From Gemmatimonadales bacterium (GTDB lineage Bacteria; Gemmatimonadota; Gemmatimonadetes; Palauibacterales; Palauibacteraceae), in NCBI GenBank assembly GCA_030636765.1, contig DAOVWI010000132.1, forward strand, positions 1 to 6,189: a stretch of DNA of 6,189 nucleotides. Direction: 5' to 3'. Below, one piece after another: positions 1 through 4,927 of this stretch; the stretch's first letter is position 1, and each line of letters begins with the position of its first letter. The translations under genes were made by a program, and so were the position numbers. The notes beneath the pieces were generated by a model. It saw nothing but the letters and a program-made list of their open reading frames with translations, was not told where the DNA came from and searched no databases.

Positions 1-1272
1 CAGGCGATCGCCCTCACGGACGATACTCTCGTCGTGGGAGCGCCGACGAAATTCGCCGTAGAGTGGATCGAGGACAAGTACGGTTCTCTGCTGCGGGAGC
101 TCGCAGAACGGGAGCTGGGACGACCTCTCCAACTGCTGTTCGAACACCGCGGCCAGGACGAGCGGCTCGATTTCCCGGAGCTCGGGCGCTCGGAGAGCGA
201 CATGCCTCCGGCCCCGTTCGTCACCACGGTATCGGAGCCGATCGCCATCGGCCTAAACGATCGGTACACGTTCGAGCGGTTCGTCACCGGCAGCCACAAC
301 CAACTCGCGACCGCGGCGTGCCGTCGAGTCGCGGACGCGCCCGCCACCGCCTACAACCCGCTGTTCATTTACGGCGACACCGGGCTCGGAAAGACCCACC
401 TGATGCACGCGATCGGACACGCAATCCTCGCCCGGCTGCCCGACCACAGGGTCGTTTACACGACGTCCGAGCAGTTTACCAACGAGATGATCTCCGCTAT
501 CCAGGGTGGTCGGACCGCATACTTCCGCCAGCGATACAGGCTGGTGGATGTGCTGTTGGTCGACGACGTGCACTTCCTGGGAAACAAGGAGGGAACCCAG
601 GAGGAGTTCTTTCACACCTTCAACGCTCTCCACGACGCCCACAAGCAGATCGTCATCACGAGCGACAGGCCGCCGCCGGAGATTCGAGGCCTCCAGGAGC
701 GGCTTGTCTCGCGCTTCGAGTGGGGGCTGGTCACCGATATCAAGCCACCCGACTTCGAGACCCGTGTCGCGATCCTGCAGATGAAGGCCGAAGAGGATGA
801 CCTCCTTCTGGACGAGGAGGTCATCGAGTATATCGCGCGCACCAGGAAGACATCGGTTCGCCAGCTGGAAGGGGCGCTGATCAAGCTCCTCGCCTTTAGT
901 TCCCTCACTCGGCGGGAGATCAGCCTCACCCTCGCGCGGGAAGCGCTGGGCAACGATCCATCACACGCTGGACCCGATCAGATCAGGGCTACACCGGAGC
1001 AGATCGTCGAGCGCACGGCAGAGCTTTGGAACGTCAGTGTGGAGGACATGAAGTCGAAGCGACGCACCCGCGCGCTCGTCGTCCCCAGACAGGTCGCCAT
1101 GTACCTGATCAAGACGACCCTGGACCTTCCCTACACGGACATCGGCTCGATCTTCGGCGGACGAGACCACTCCACAGTCATTCATTCGGTGAACAAGGTG
1201 GAAGCGGAGATGGCGGGAGATCCCACCTTCCGCTCGCGCGTCCGGGTTCTCCAGGACGCGCTCACCGGGTGA
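1..1272 (+). CDS. dnaA: Chromosomal replication initiator protein DnaA (5'-truncated)
   Basis: DnaA is the AAA+ ATPase that binds DnaA boxes, opens the origin and recruits the replicative helicase. The frame is open from base 1. The first codons (QAIALTDDTLVVGAPTKF) align with the middle of domain I, so the true start lies about 30 residues upstream. The GTG at 34 is internal to that conserved domain and is not the start. In order: the end of domain I, a short linker of roughly 35 residues (domain II), then AAA+ domain III beginning near LNDRYTFERFV. Walker A is GDTGLGKT (373-396), Walker B LLVDD (553-567), sensor 1 TSD (658-666), the arginine-finger context SRFEWG (Arg at 712-714) and the sensor 2 context VRQLEGAL (Arg at 859-861). 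Domain IV carries the DNA-binding signature GGRDHSTVIHS (1156-1188). All catalytic motifs are intact. The stop is TGA at 1270-1272. The putative oriC and dnaN follow, the classical arrangement. Identity is essentially certain. Confidence 0.98.
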   Translation, partial: QAIALTDDTLVVGAPTKFAVEWIEDKYGSLLRELAERELGRPLQLLFEHRGQDERLDFPELGRSESDMPPAPFVTTVSEPIAIGLNDRYTFERFVTGSHNQLATAACRRVADAPATAYNPLFIYGDTGLGKTHLMHAIGHAILARLPDHRVVYTTSEQFTNEMISAIQGGRTAYFRQRYRLVDVLLVDDVHFLGNKEGTQEEFFHTFNALHDAHKQIVITSDRPPPEIRGLQERLVSRFEWGLVTDIKPPDFETRVAILQMKAEEDDLLLDEEVIEYIARTRKTSVRQLEGALIKLLAFSSLTRREISLTLAREALGNDPSHAGPDQIRATPEQIVERTAELWNVSVEDMKSKRRTRALVVPRQVAMYLIKTTLDLPYTDIGSIFGGRDHSTVIHSVNKVEAEMAGDPTFRSRVRVLQDALTG

Positions 1273-1292
1273 TGAAGCGGCATTGAGGGGGC

Positions 1293-1301
1293 TCATCCAC
1301 A
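1293..1301 (+). promoter_or_regulatory. DnaA box (TCATCCACA, one mismatch)
   Basis: TCATCCACA differs from the consensus TTATCCACA at one position only and lies 20 bases past the dnaA stop. It is the best single DnaA box match in the intergenic region. Confidence 0.6.
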
Positions 1302-1362
1302 TTATCTGCTTCGGGCGCTGTCGAAAAGTCCGGTGAGAGGCCTGTTGATAGAGACGGACCAC

Positions 1363-1377
1363 TGTGGAGCGTCCACA
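1363..1377. promoter_or_regulatory. Paired inverted DnaA-box cores (TGTGGA-GCG-TCCACA)
   Basis: A perfect 6-bp inverted repeat, TGTGGA (1363-1368) and TCCACA (1372-1377), is separated by GCG. Each arm is the conserved TCCACA half of a DnaA box, so two 9-mers on opposite strands overlap by three bases. The outer parts (CGC, GCG) do not match TTA, so each full box has three mismatches to consensus. It could be a divergent pair of weak DnaA sites or a site for another dimeric regulator of the origin. Confidence 0.45.
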
Positions 1378-1392
1378 CCGCGTGCGAACCGA

Positions 1393-1401
1393 TGTGGACG
1401 A
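1393..1401 (-). promoter_or_regulatory. DnaA box (TCGTCCACA on the minus strand)
   Basis: TGTGGACGA reads TCGTCCACA on the minus strand. It has two mismatches to TTATCCACA but only one to TTGTCCACA, the form common in high-GC genomes. It lies 15 bases from the paired cores at 1363-1377. Confidence 0.5.
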
Positions 1402-1498
1402 GGAATGCGGGATCCCACCGGTTCTCCCGACCGTTCCACAGCCACCCGCATCGGCACACGCCGCGCTACGTCGCATCAACGCGCCCAGCGCGCACCCG

Positions 1499-1507
1499 TT
1501 CTCCACT
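1499..1507 (+). promoter_or_regulatory. Weak DnaA box next to the CTA triplets (TTCTCCACT)
   Basis: TTCTCCACT has two mismatches to TTATCCACA. It lies 12 bases before the CTA repeat, in the same relation and orientation that boxes have to the DnaA-trio in the Bacillus subtilis origin. An overlapping alternative is TTTCCAACA at 1507-1515 (three mismatches). Only one of the two, or neither, may be real. Confidence 0.35.
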
Positions 1508-1519
1508 TTCCAACAGGCT

Positions 1520-1534
1520 CTACTACTACTACTA
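1520..1534. repeat. Five perfect CTA triplets: candidate DnaA-trio array
   Basis: CTACTACTACTACTA is seen on the + strand, which is 3'-GATGATGATGATGAT-5' on the minus strand. In Bacillus subtilis the DnaA-trio (consensus 3'-GAT-5' triplets on one strand beside the last DnaA boxes) guides DnaA assembly onto single-stranded DNA. Here the triplets follow degenerate boxes and a short GC-containing spacer (AGGCT), and precede AT-rich DNA, so order and strand polarity both match that model. The repeat is unusually regular. A chance microsatellite is the alternative. Confidence 0.6.
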
Positions 1535-1570
1535 GATAATACCTTTCAACTAGGAAGCAGAAGAACTTAT
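1520..1570. other. Candidate DNA unwinding element (AT-rich segment)
   Basis: Over these 51 bases only 17 are G or C (33%), in surroundings that are clearly GC-rich. The segment starts with the CTA triplets, continues through AGATAATACCTTTC, and ends about 34 bases before the dnaN start. Low duplex stability beside DnaA boxes is what an unwinding element needs. The GATAAT at 1535-1540 also resembles a -10 hexamer, but I see no good -35 partner. Confidence 0.5.
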
Positions 1571-1603
1571 CCGGTCGCCCATCGCCGAACCGCGAGGTCA
1601 TGA

Positions 1604-2707
1604 ATGAAGCTGTCCATTACAAGAGAGAACCTGCGAAAGGGTCTTGCTGCCGTATCCGCCACGATTCCCGCGCGGACTACGCTGCCCGTTCTTTCCAACA
1701 TACTCCTCCGGGCAGACGGGGATGCTCTCCAGCTCTGCGGAACGGACCTGGACATCTCCGTGCAGGTGAGTGTCGATGCGGAAGTGGATACGGGTGGGGC
1801 CGTAACGGCGCCGGCGAAGAAACTGTCAGACATCACCCGTGAGCTGGAGGAGGCGCCCGTACATCTTTCGGCGGACCGGGATCAGATCCATATCGCATGC
1901 GGGCGAAGCAAGTTCAAGCTGTATGGTCTTCCGGAAGGCGAGTTTCCCACTTTCCCGGAGGTGGACTTCTCGGAGTCCTGGAAGATGTCCGCGGAGGCGC
2001 TGCAGGAGCTTATCTCGCATACATCGTTCGCCGCCTCGACGGAGGAAAGCCGGCCGATACTGAACGGCGTGCTCTGGCAGCTGCGTCCCGACTCTACGAC
2101 GATGGTCGCTACGAACGGGCACAGGCTGGCGATGATGACGAAGGAGCTGCCGGAGGCAGGGGCGCCTGAAGCGGACCTGATCGTGCCACCAAAGGCCCTC
2201 GGCCAGGTGGAAAGGTTGTTCGAGGGTGATGAGGAGCTGGAGGTAGCGCGCTCCGCGAACCACCTGGCATTCCGCTCCGCCAGGCGGGCAGTCTTCACCC
2301 GACTGATAGAAGGGCCCTACCCGAACTTCGAACAGGTTATCCCGAAGGACAACGACCGGCACGCCATCGCGAATCGGGCCAGCCTCGAATCGGCGATCCG
2401 CCGGATGGCCGTGGTGGCGAGTGACCAGACGCACCGCGTTCGGATGATTTTTGAAGAGGGTCTGGTCAAGTTTCGAGTTCAGACACCGGATCTCGGCGAA
2501 GCGGAAGACGAGATGGCTGTCGATTACGCAGGCGATTCGCTCGAGATCGGTTTCAACGCCCATTACCTGCTCGAGGTATTGCGCTACATGCCGGATGGGG
2601 ACGTGAGGGTCTCCTTCAAGGCGCCCGAGCGTGCCGCCACGTTCGAGCCCGCCGGGGGAGACTCGGAATACCTGCGCCTCGTCATGCCCCTCAGGCTGCT
2701 AGACTAG
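1604..2707 (+). CDS. dnaN: DNA polymerase III beta subunit (sliding clamp)
   Basis: DnaN forms the dimeric ring clamp that tethers DNA polymerase III and other polymerases, ligase and repair factors to DNA. The 367-residue product has the family's usual length. The N-terminus MKLSITRENLRKGL, the segment LPVLSNILLRADGDALQLCGTDLDISV (about residues 28-54) and the C-terminal LRLVMPLRL are typical. The middle shows SRPILNGVLW and ATNGHRLAMM, hallmarks of the second clamp domain, with the third domain following to the end. The ATG at 1604 is supported by GAGGT at 1594-1598 with a 5-nt gap. An ATG four bases earlier (1600) is in another frame. The stop is TAG at 2705-2707. It lies in the same direction as dnaA across the putative origin. 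The next gene is convergent, so recF does not directly follow. No unusual residues or breaks were seen. Confidence 0.98.
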   Translation: MKLSITRENLRKGLAAVSATIPARTTLPVLSNILLRADGDALQLCGTDLDISVQVSVDAEVDTGGAVTAPAKKLSDITRELEEAPVHLSADRDQIHIACGRSKFKLYGLPEGEFPTFPEVDFSESWKMSAEALQELISHTSFAASTEESRPILNGVLWQLRPDSTTMVATNGHRLAMMTKELPEAGAPEADLIVPPKALGQVERLFEGDEELEVARSANHLAFRSARRAVFTRLIEGPYPNFEQVIPKDNDRHAIANRASLESAIRRMAVVASDQTHRVRMIFEEGLVKFRVQTPDLGEAEDEMAVDYAGDSLEIGFNAHYLLEVLRYMPDGDVRVSFKAPERAATFEPAGGDSEYLRLVMPLRLLD

Positions 2708-2742
2708 CTGTAGGTCGCTGACCCGGCAGAGTTGTTCGGCCA

Positions 2743-2754
2743 CCTGCTGGCAGG
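2743..2754. terminator. Small hairpin between convergent dnaN and queD (weak terminator candidate)
   Basis: CCTGC and GCAGG form a perfect 5-bp inverted repeat around TG in the 47-base gap between the two convergent stop codons. It more realistically folds with a 4-bp stem and CTGG loop. There is no T-run on either side, so it is not a classical intrinsic terminator. The GCTAG-A-CTAGC palindrome at 2698-2708, over the dnaN stop, is a second small symmetric element. Confidence 0.2.
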
Positions 2755-3171
2755 CTAGCCGCGGTAGTCGGACCAGAGGTCCCGGCCCTCCCGCACGCGC
2801 ACGCGGCGAAGGGAACAGGCAGCCGGCAGGCCCGGCACCAGCCGATCCCAGATGGCGCGGGCCAGGTTCTCGGTGGTGGGGATCGCCCGCTCCCCCGCGA
2901 ACTCCGGGAGGTCGTTGAGGAAGGCATGGTCCATCGGGCGTAGGATCTCCTGCGCCAGCAACTCGTCGAGAGCCGACAGGTCGATCGCCATGCCGGTCTG
3001 CTCATCGACCTCCGCCTCCACCGTGACCTCGATTCGGTAGTCATGGCCGTGCGCCGGCTCGTTGGCGCACTTTCCGAACCGTACCGCGTTTTCCTGCTCC
3101 GACCACTCCGAGCGGTAGTAGCGATGGCCGGCGGGGAACTCGATGCTTCGGGTGAGCTGAGCGCGCGCCAT
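2755..3171 (-). CDS. queD: 6-pyruvoyl/6-carboxy-tetrahydropterin synthase family protein (QueD/PTPS, COG0720)
   Basis: The family converts 7,8-dihydroneopterin triphosphate to 6-carboxy-tetrahydropterin (QueD, queuosine/7-deazaguanine pathway) or to 6-pyruvoyl-tetrahydropterin (PTPS). The protein has 138 residues. Zinc ligands are visible as H16 (FPAGHRYY) and H41/H43 (HGHDY). C35 (FGKCANEP) is the candidate catalytic cysteine, D81-H82 (MDHAFLND) the other catalytic pair, PTTENLA (98-104) the conserved ENLA segment and E128 (VRVREG) the pterin-anchoring glutamate. The Cys-to-HGH spacing is C-x5-HGH, as in PTPS-type members, rather than C-x3-HGH of E. coli QueD, so the precise product is uncertain. 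The ATG at 3171 is chosen because GGAGG/AAGGAGG precedes it and the conserved domain begins there; an in-frame ATG at 3258 would add 29 arginine-rich, non-conserved residues. No other queuosine gene is in the window. The gene is convergent with dnaN and divergent from the Yip1 gene. The symbol is given by family only. Confidence 0.88.
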   Translation of the reverse strand: MARAQLTRSIEFPAGHRYYRSEWSEQENAVRFGKCANEPAHGHDYRIEVTVEAEVDEQTGMAIDLSALDELLAQEILRPMDHAFLNDLPEFAGERAIPTTENLARAIWDRLVPGLPAACSLRRVRVREGRDLWSDYRG

Positions 3172-3180
3172 CCCGGGACC

Positions 3181-3190
3181 CCTCCTCCTT
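3181..3190 (-). promoter_or_regulatory. Ribosome binding site of the QueD/PTPS gene
   Basis: On the minus strand this reads AAGGAGGAGG, ending 9 bases before the ATG at 3171. It is a strong Shine-Dalgarno sequence and decides in favour of this start over the in-frame ATG at 3258. Confidence 0.75.
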
Positions 3191-3320
3191 CGAGTTTTCT
3201 CGCGAGCATGTGCCGCCCCTCGGGCGGGGTGGGGAAATGTAAGCGTAGGGGCGTTCACCTACAGGGGTGACGCGCGACGGCCGAGACGCCATCTTCGCTC
3301 CCTGCGCCGAACCCCAACGC

Positions 3321-3326
3321 GAGGGG
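3321..3326 (+). promoter_or_regulatory. Ribosome binding site supporting the TTG start of the Yip1 gene
   Basis: GAGGGG lies 5 bases before the TTG at 3332-3334. With the zinc ribbon beginning at the fourth residue, this supports a TTG start. No in-frame ATG or GTG offers a better one. Confidence 0.55.
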
Positions 3327-3331
3327 CCACC

Positions 3332-4081
3332 TTGCCCGCTTGTCCACATTGCGGTTTCGAAACCGGCGAAGGAGCGACGACGTGCCCGCTGTGCGGGAGT
3401 CGCATGGGCTCGCCCGCCGCCGCCGGCGTGACCGCTCCTGGTGCTGGTGATGACCGACGTGTCGCGGGGCCGGCGGTGGGGTGGGAGGATGCGCGCGGGA
3501 CGTTCCCCTCCAACCTCGTCGCCACGTGGCGGGCGAGCCTCTTCGAGCCGGCCGCGTTCTTCCGGGGCCTCCCGTACGGGACGCCGCTGGCGCGGCCGCT
3601 GCTCTACTACCTGATCGTCTCCGTGACCAGCGCCTTCTTCGTGCTCCTCTGGGGTTCGGTGAGCGAGTCGCTCTTTCCGAGCATGGTCCTTGGATCGTCC
3701 GAACCGGTCGGGCCGCTCGTGCAGTTCTTCTTCAAGCCGTTTGGAGCGCTGATCGCCCTCGGCGTCGGCACGCTGGTCCTCCATGCGTTGGCGCTGGTGC
3801 TCGCGGCCGAACCACGTGCGATCGGAGCCACAGCACGGGTGTTCTGCTACGCGTGGGGGCCGAGCGTCTTTACGATCGTGCCCATCCTCGGGCCGATCGT
3901 GGGGTTCGTGTGGTCGGTCGTGCTGCTGGTGGTCGGCATGCGGGAGGCGCACCGGACCACCGGCGGGAGAGCGGCCGTTATCGTGGTGACGCCGATTCTG
4001 GTCCTCCTTGGGGCTCTCTTGTTGCTCATCGCGCTGCTCGTCGCGCTCGGGCTTACGGCGGGCGACGTGCTGCGTTGGTGA
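3332..4081 (+). CDS. Zinc-ribbon Yip1-domain integral membrane protein
   Basis: The 249-residue protein begins with a short zinc ribbon, CPHCG (C4, C7) and CPLCG (C18, C21), followed by a flexible Gly/Ala/Pro linker to about residue 50. The segment WRASLFEPAAFFRGLP (about 66-81) is typical of bacterial Yip1-domain proteins, where an amphipathic stretch precedes the membrane part. About five hydrophobic segments follow: near 88-108, 135-157, 168-186, 187-203 and 213-241. The Yip1 assignment is from this pattern and is of moderate certainty; the eukaryotic members act in membrane trafficking, but the role of bacterial members is not established. The zinc ribbon would face the cytoplasm, and four cysteines in two CxxC pairs suggest one bound zinc. 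The start is TTG. The stop overlaps the next gene's GTG start by four bases (GTGA), indicating translational coupling with the Nudix gene. Confidence 0.8.
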   Translation: MPACPHCGFETGEGATTCPLCGSRMGSPAAAGVTAPGAGDDRRVAGPAVGWEDARGTFPSNLVATWRASLFEPAAFFRGLPYGTPLARPLLYYLIVSVTSAFFVLLWGSVSESLFPSMVLGSSEPVGPLVQFFFKPFGALIALGVGTLVLHALALVLAAEPRAIGATARVFCYAWGPSVFTIVPILGPIVGFVWSVVLLVVGMREAHRTTGGRAAVIVVTPILVLLGALLLLIALLVALGLTAGDVLRW

Positions 4082-4878
4082 ATGGGGGCCTTTCCGACGC
4101 CGAGCGGATCCAGCGGGCGATCGAGGAGGAGGAGTTTGCCCGGGGACACGTCGAGCCCGGGTCGCCGCCCGTCGAGCCACGTCCAGCAGCGACGATCTGC
4201 GTCGCCCGCACCGCCGACTCGGGCTTCGAGGTGTTGCTGCTGCGCCGGCCGCTGGCGAGCCGTTTCGCGGCGGGTGCGCACGTCTTTCCGGGTGGGACGA
4301 TCGATCCGGAAGATCGATCGCCGGCAGCGCTGGAGCGCTTGGTGGGTGGGGAGATCTCCGAGCCCGAGGCGCTCTTCGCGGCTCTCCGGGAGGCGTTTGA
4401 GGAGACGGGCTTTCTGTTGGGCGCCGGCGGGCAGGATCCGGAGGCCGCGGCGAGGGTGCTCTCGGGCCGGGACCGATTGCTCGCCGGCGAGACCACCTTT
4501 CCGGAGTTGCTGACAGAGAGCGATCTGGAGCTGGATGCGTCCAGCGCGGTGTACTTCACTCGCTGGATCACACCGGTGCAGCTGGATCGCCGATACGACA
4601 CCCGGTTCTTCCTGGCGCGGCACCCGGGAGGCGAGCCCCGGCTCACGCGTGAGCACACCGACTTCCGCTGGCTGGAGCCGTCTGTCGCCCTGGAGCTGTT
4701 CGGTGCGGGCCGGTTACCGATGTTGTTTCCTACGCGCAAGACGCTGGAGCTGCTCGGCCGCTTTGACCGGCTCGAGGACGTCTTCACATCGTTCCGGAAG
4801 CGGGAGGTGAAGCCGATTCTGGCCCGGATCATCGTCGAGAACGGCCGCGTCGTGCCGGTGCCCTTCGATTACGACTGA
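4078..4878 (+). CDS. Nudix hydrolase, NUDT19-like
   Basis: Nudix enzymes cleave nucleoside diphosphates linked to another moiety. NUDT19-type members are known as CoA/acyl-CoA diphosphatases. The 266-residue protein has a split Nudix box: GGTIDPE (72-78) supplies the Gx5E half, and REAFEETGF (104-112) the REUxEExGU half with its metal-binding glutamates. The 25 residues between them replace the canonical seven, an insertion characteristic of the NUDT19/RP2p group. Also visible are LLLRRP (53-58) leading into the fold and WITP (163-166) with RRYDTRFF (171-178), both common in this group. The GTG start at 4078 overlaps the preceding stop by four bases. No Shine-Dalgarno sequence is evident, so translation is probably coupled. 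The same frame stays open far upstream, but that part overlaps the Yip1 gene and is a shadow. The MBL-fold gene follows after 49 bases. Substrate is unproven; a general nucleotide-sugar or CoA-ester diphosphatase is possible. Confidence 0.88.
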   Translation: MNGGLSDAERIQRAIEEEEFARGHVEPGSPPVEPRPAATICVARTADSGFEVLLLRRPLASRFAAGAHVFPGGTIDPEDRSPAALERLVGGEISEPEALFAALREAFEETGFLLGAGGQDPEAAARVLSGRDRLLAGETTFPELLTESDLELDASSAVYFTRWITPVQLDRRYDTRFFLARHPGGEPRLTREHTDFRWLEPSVALELFGAGRLPMLFPTRKTLELLGRFDRLEDVFTSFRKREVKPILARIIVENGRVVPVPFDYD

Positions 4879-4916
4879 GACGGGACGGCACCCTCTGAGG
4901 CCGATCGAGCTCGGGG

Positions 4917-4922
4917 AAGGAG
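4917..4922 (+). promoter_or_regulatory. Ribosome binding site fixing the GTG start of the MBL-fold gene
   Basis: AAGGAG lies 5 bases before the GTG at 4928. The same frame is open back to 4811 and encodes LACTB2-like residues (RPIELGEGVAVT) just upstream, but no ATG, GTG or TTG occurs there, so this site sets the start. Confidence 0.7.
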
Positions 4923-4927
4923 TCGCG

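Larger units (their letters stand above)
1273..1603. other. oriC: Putative chromosomal replication origin (oriC), dnaA-dnaN intergenic region
   Basis: This 331-bp gap between dnaA and dnaN holds no convincing gene. Its left two thirds contain a scatter of TCCACA/TGTGGA cores on both strands, readable as degenerate DnaA boxes: TCATCCACA 1293-1301, TGTCGAAAA 1319-1327, TGTTGATAG 1343-1351, the back-to-back pair 1363-1377, TGTGGACGA 1393-1401, CGTTCCACA 1432-1440 and TTCTCCACT 1499-1507. None equals TTATCCACA; several are closer to the high-GC variant TTGTCCACA. The right end has five CTA triplets (1520-1534) and a locally AT-rich stretch (17 G/C in 51 bases over 1520-1570), a candidate unwinding element. 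Bacterial origins commonly sit in this gap. Box calls are by eye, and the degenerate ones are individually weak. The cluster, position and order (boxes, triplets, AT-rich DNA, dnaN) are the argument. Confidence 0.8.
3172..3331. promoter_or_regulatory. Divergent intergenic region with small inverted repeats
   Basis: This 160-base spacer separates two divergent genes and must hold both promoters. Visible symmetric elements are CCGCCC-CTC-GGGCGG (3213-3227), which would be a stable hairpin in the 5' leader of the pterin synthase transcript, and two overlapping repeats, GTAGG-N8-CCTAC (3245-3262) and TCACC-N6-GGTGA (3255-3270), which could be an operator. I find no confident -35/-10 pair and no recognisable riboswitch core. 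Confidence 0.35.

Noticed and set aside
63..800. Plus-strand open frame in another phase inside dnaA
   Set aside because: It overlaps the AAA+ domain of dnaA, is Arg/Pro/Ala-rich and shows no family motif.
1409..1416. GGGATCCC palindrome in the origin region
   Set aside because: An 8-base palindrome is easily expected by chance in GC-rich DNA and is not linked to a DnaA core.
1535..1540. GATAAT as a -10 element for a dnaN promoter
   Set aside because: No acceptable -35 hexamer lies 16-19 bases upstream, and the position coincides with the AT-rich unwinding segment.
961..1603. Short open frames entering or lying in the dnaA-dnaN gap on both strands
   Set aside because: None has a good ribosome binding site or a recognisable product, and they overlap the DnaA boxes; an origin explains the region better.
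1826..2563. Minus-strand open frame of about 245 codons inside dnaN
   Set aside because: It lies wholly opposite the conserved dnaN sequence, has no recognisable domain and shows the His/Arg-rich composition of a shadow frame.
3172..3258. Upstream extension of the pterin synthase to the ATG at 3258
   Set aside because: The added 29 residues are Arg-rich and not part of the family domain, while the ATG at 3171 has a strong ribosome binding site.
3172..3331. preQ1 riboswitch upstream of the QueD/PTPS gene
   Set aside because: The leader has a GC hairpin but no recognisable preQ1 aptamer pattern or A-rich tail.
3340..3348. TTGTCCACA, an exact match to the high-GC DnaA box variant
   Set aside because: It is isolated, lies in the coding sequence for the zinc ribbon (Ala-Cys-Pro-His-Cys) and is well explained by those codons.
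3041..4180. Long minus-strand open frame opposite the Yip1 gene and pterin synthase 5' end
   Set aside because: Its translation is low-complexity and very rich in Arg, Pro, Gly and Asp, as expected for the antisense of high-GC coding DNA, and it overlaps two well-supported genes.
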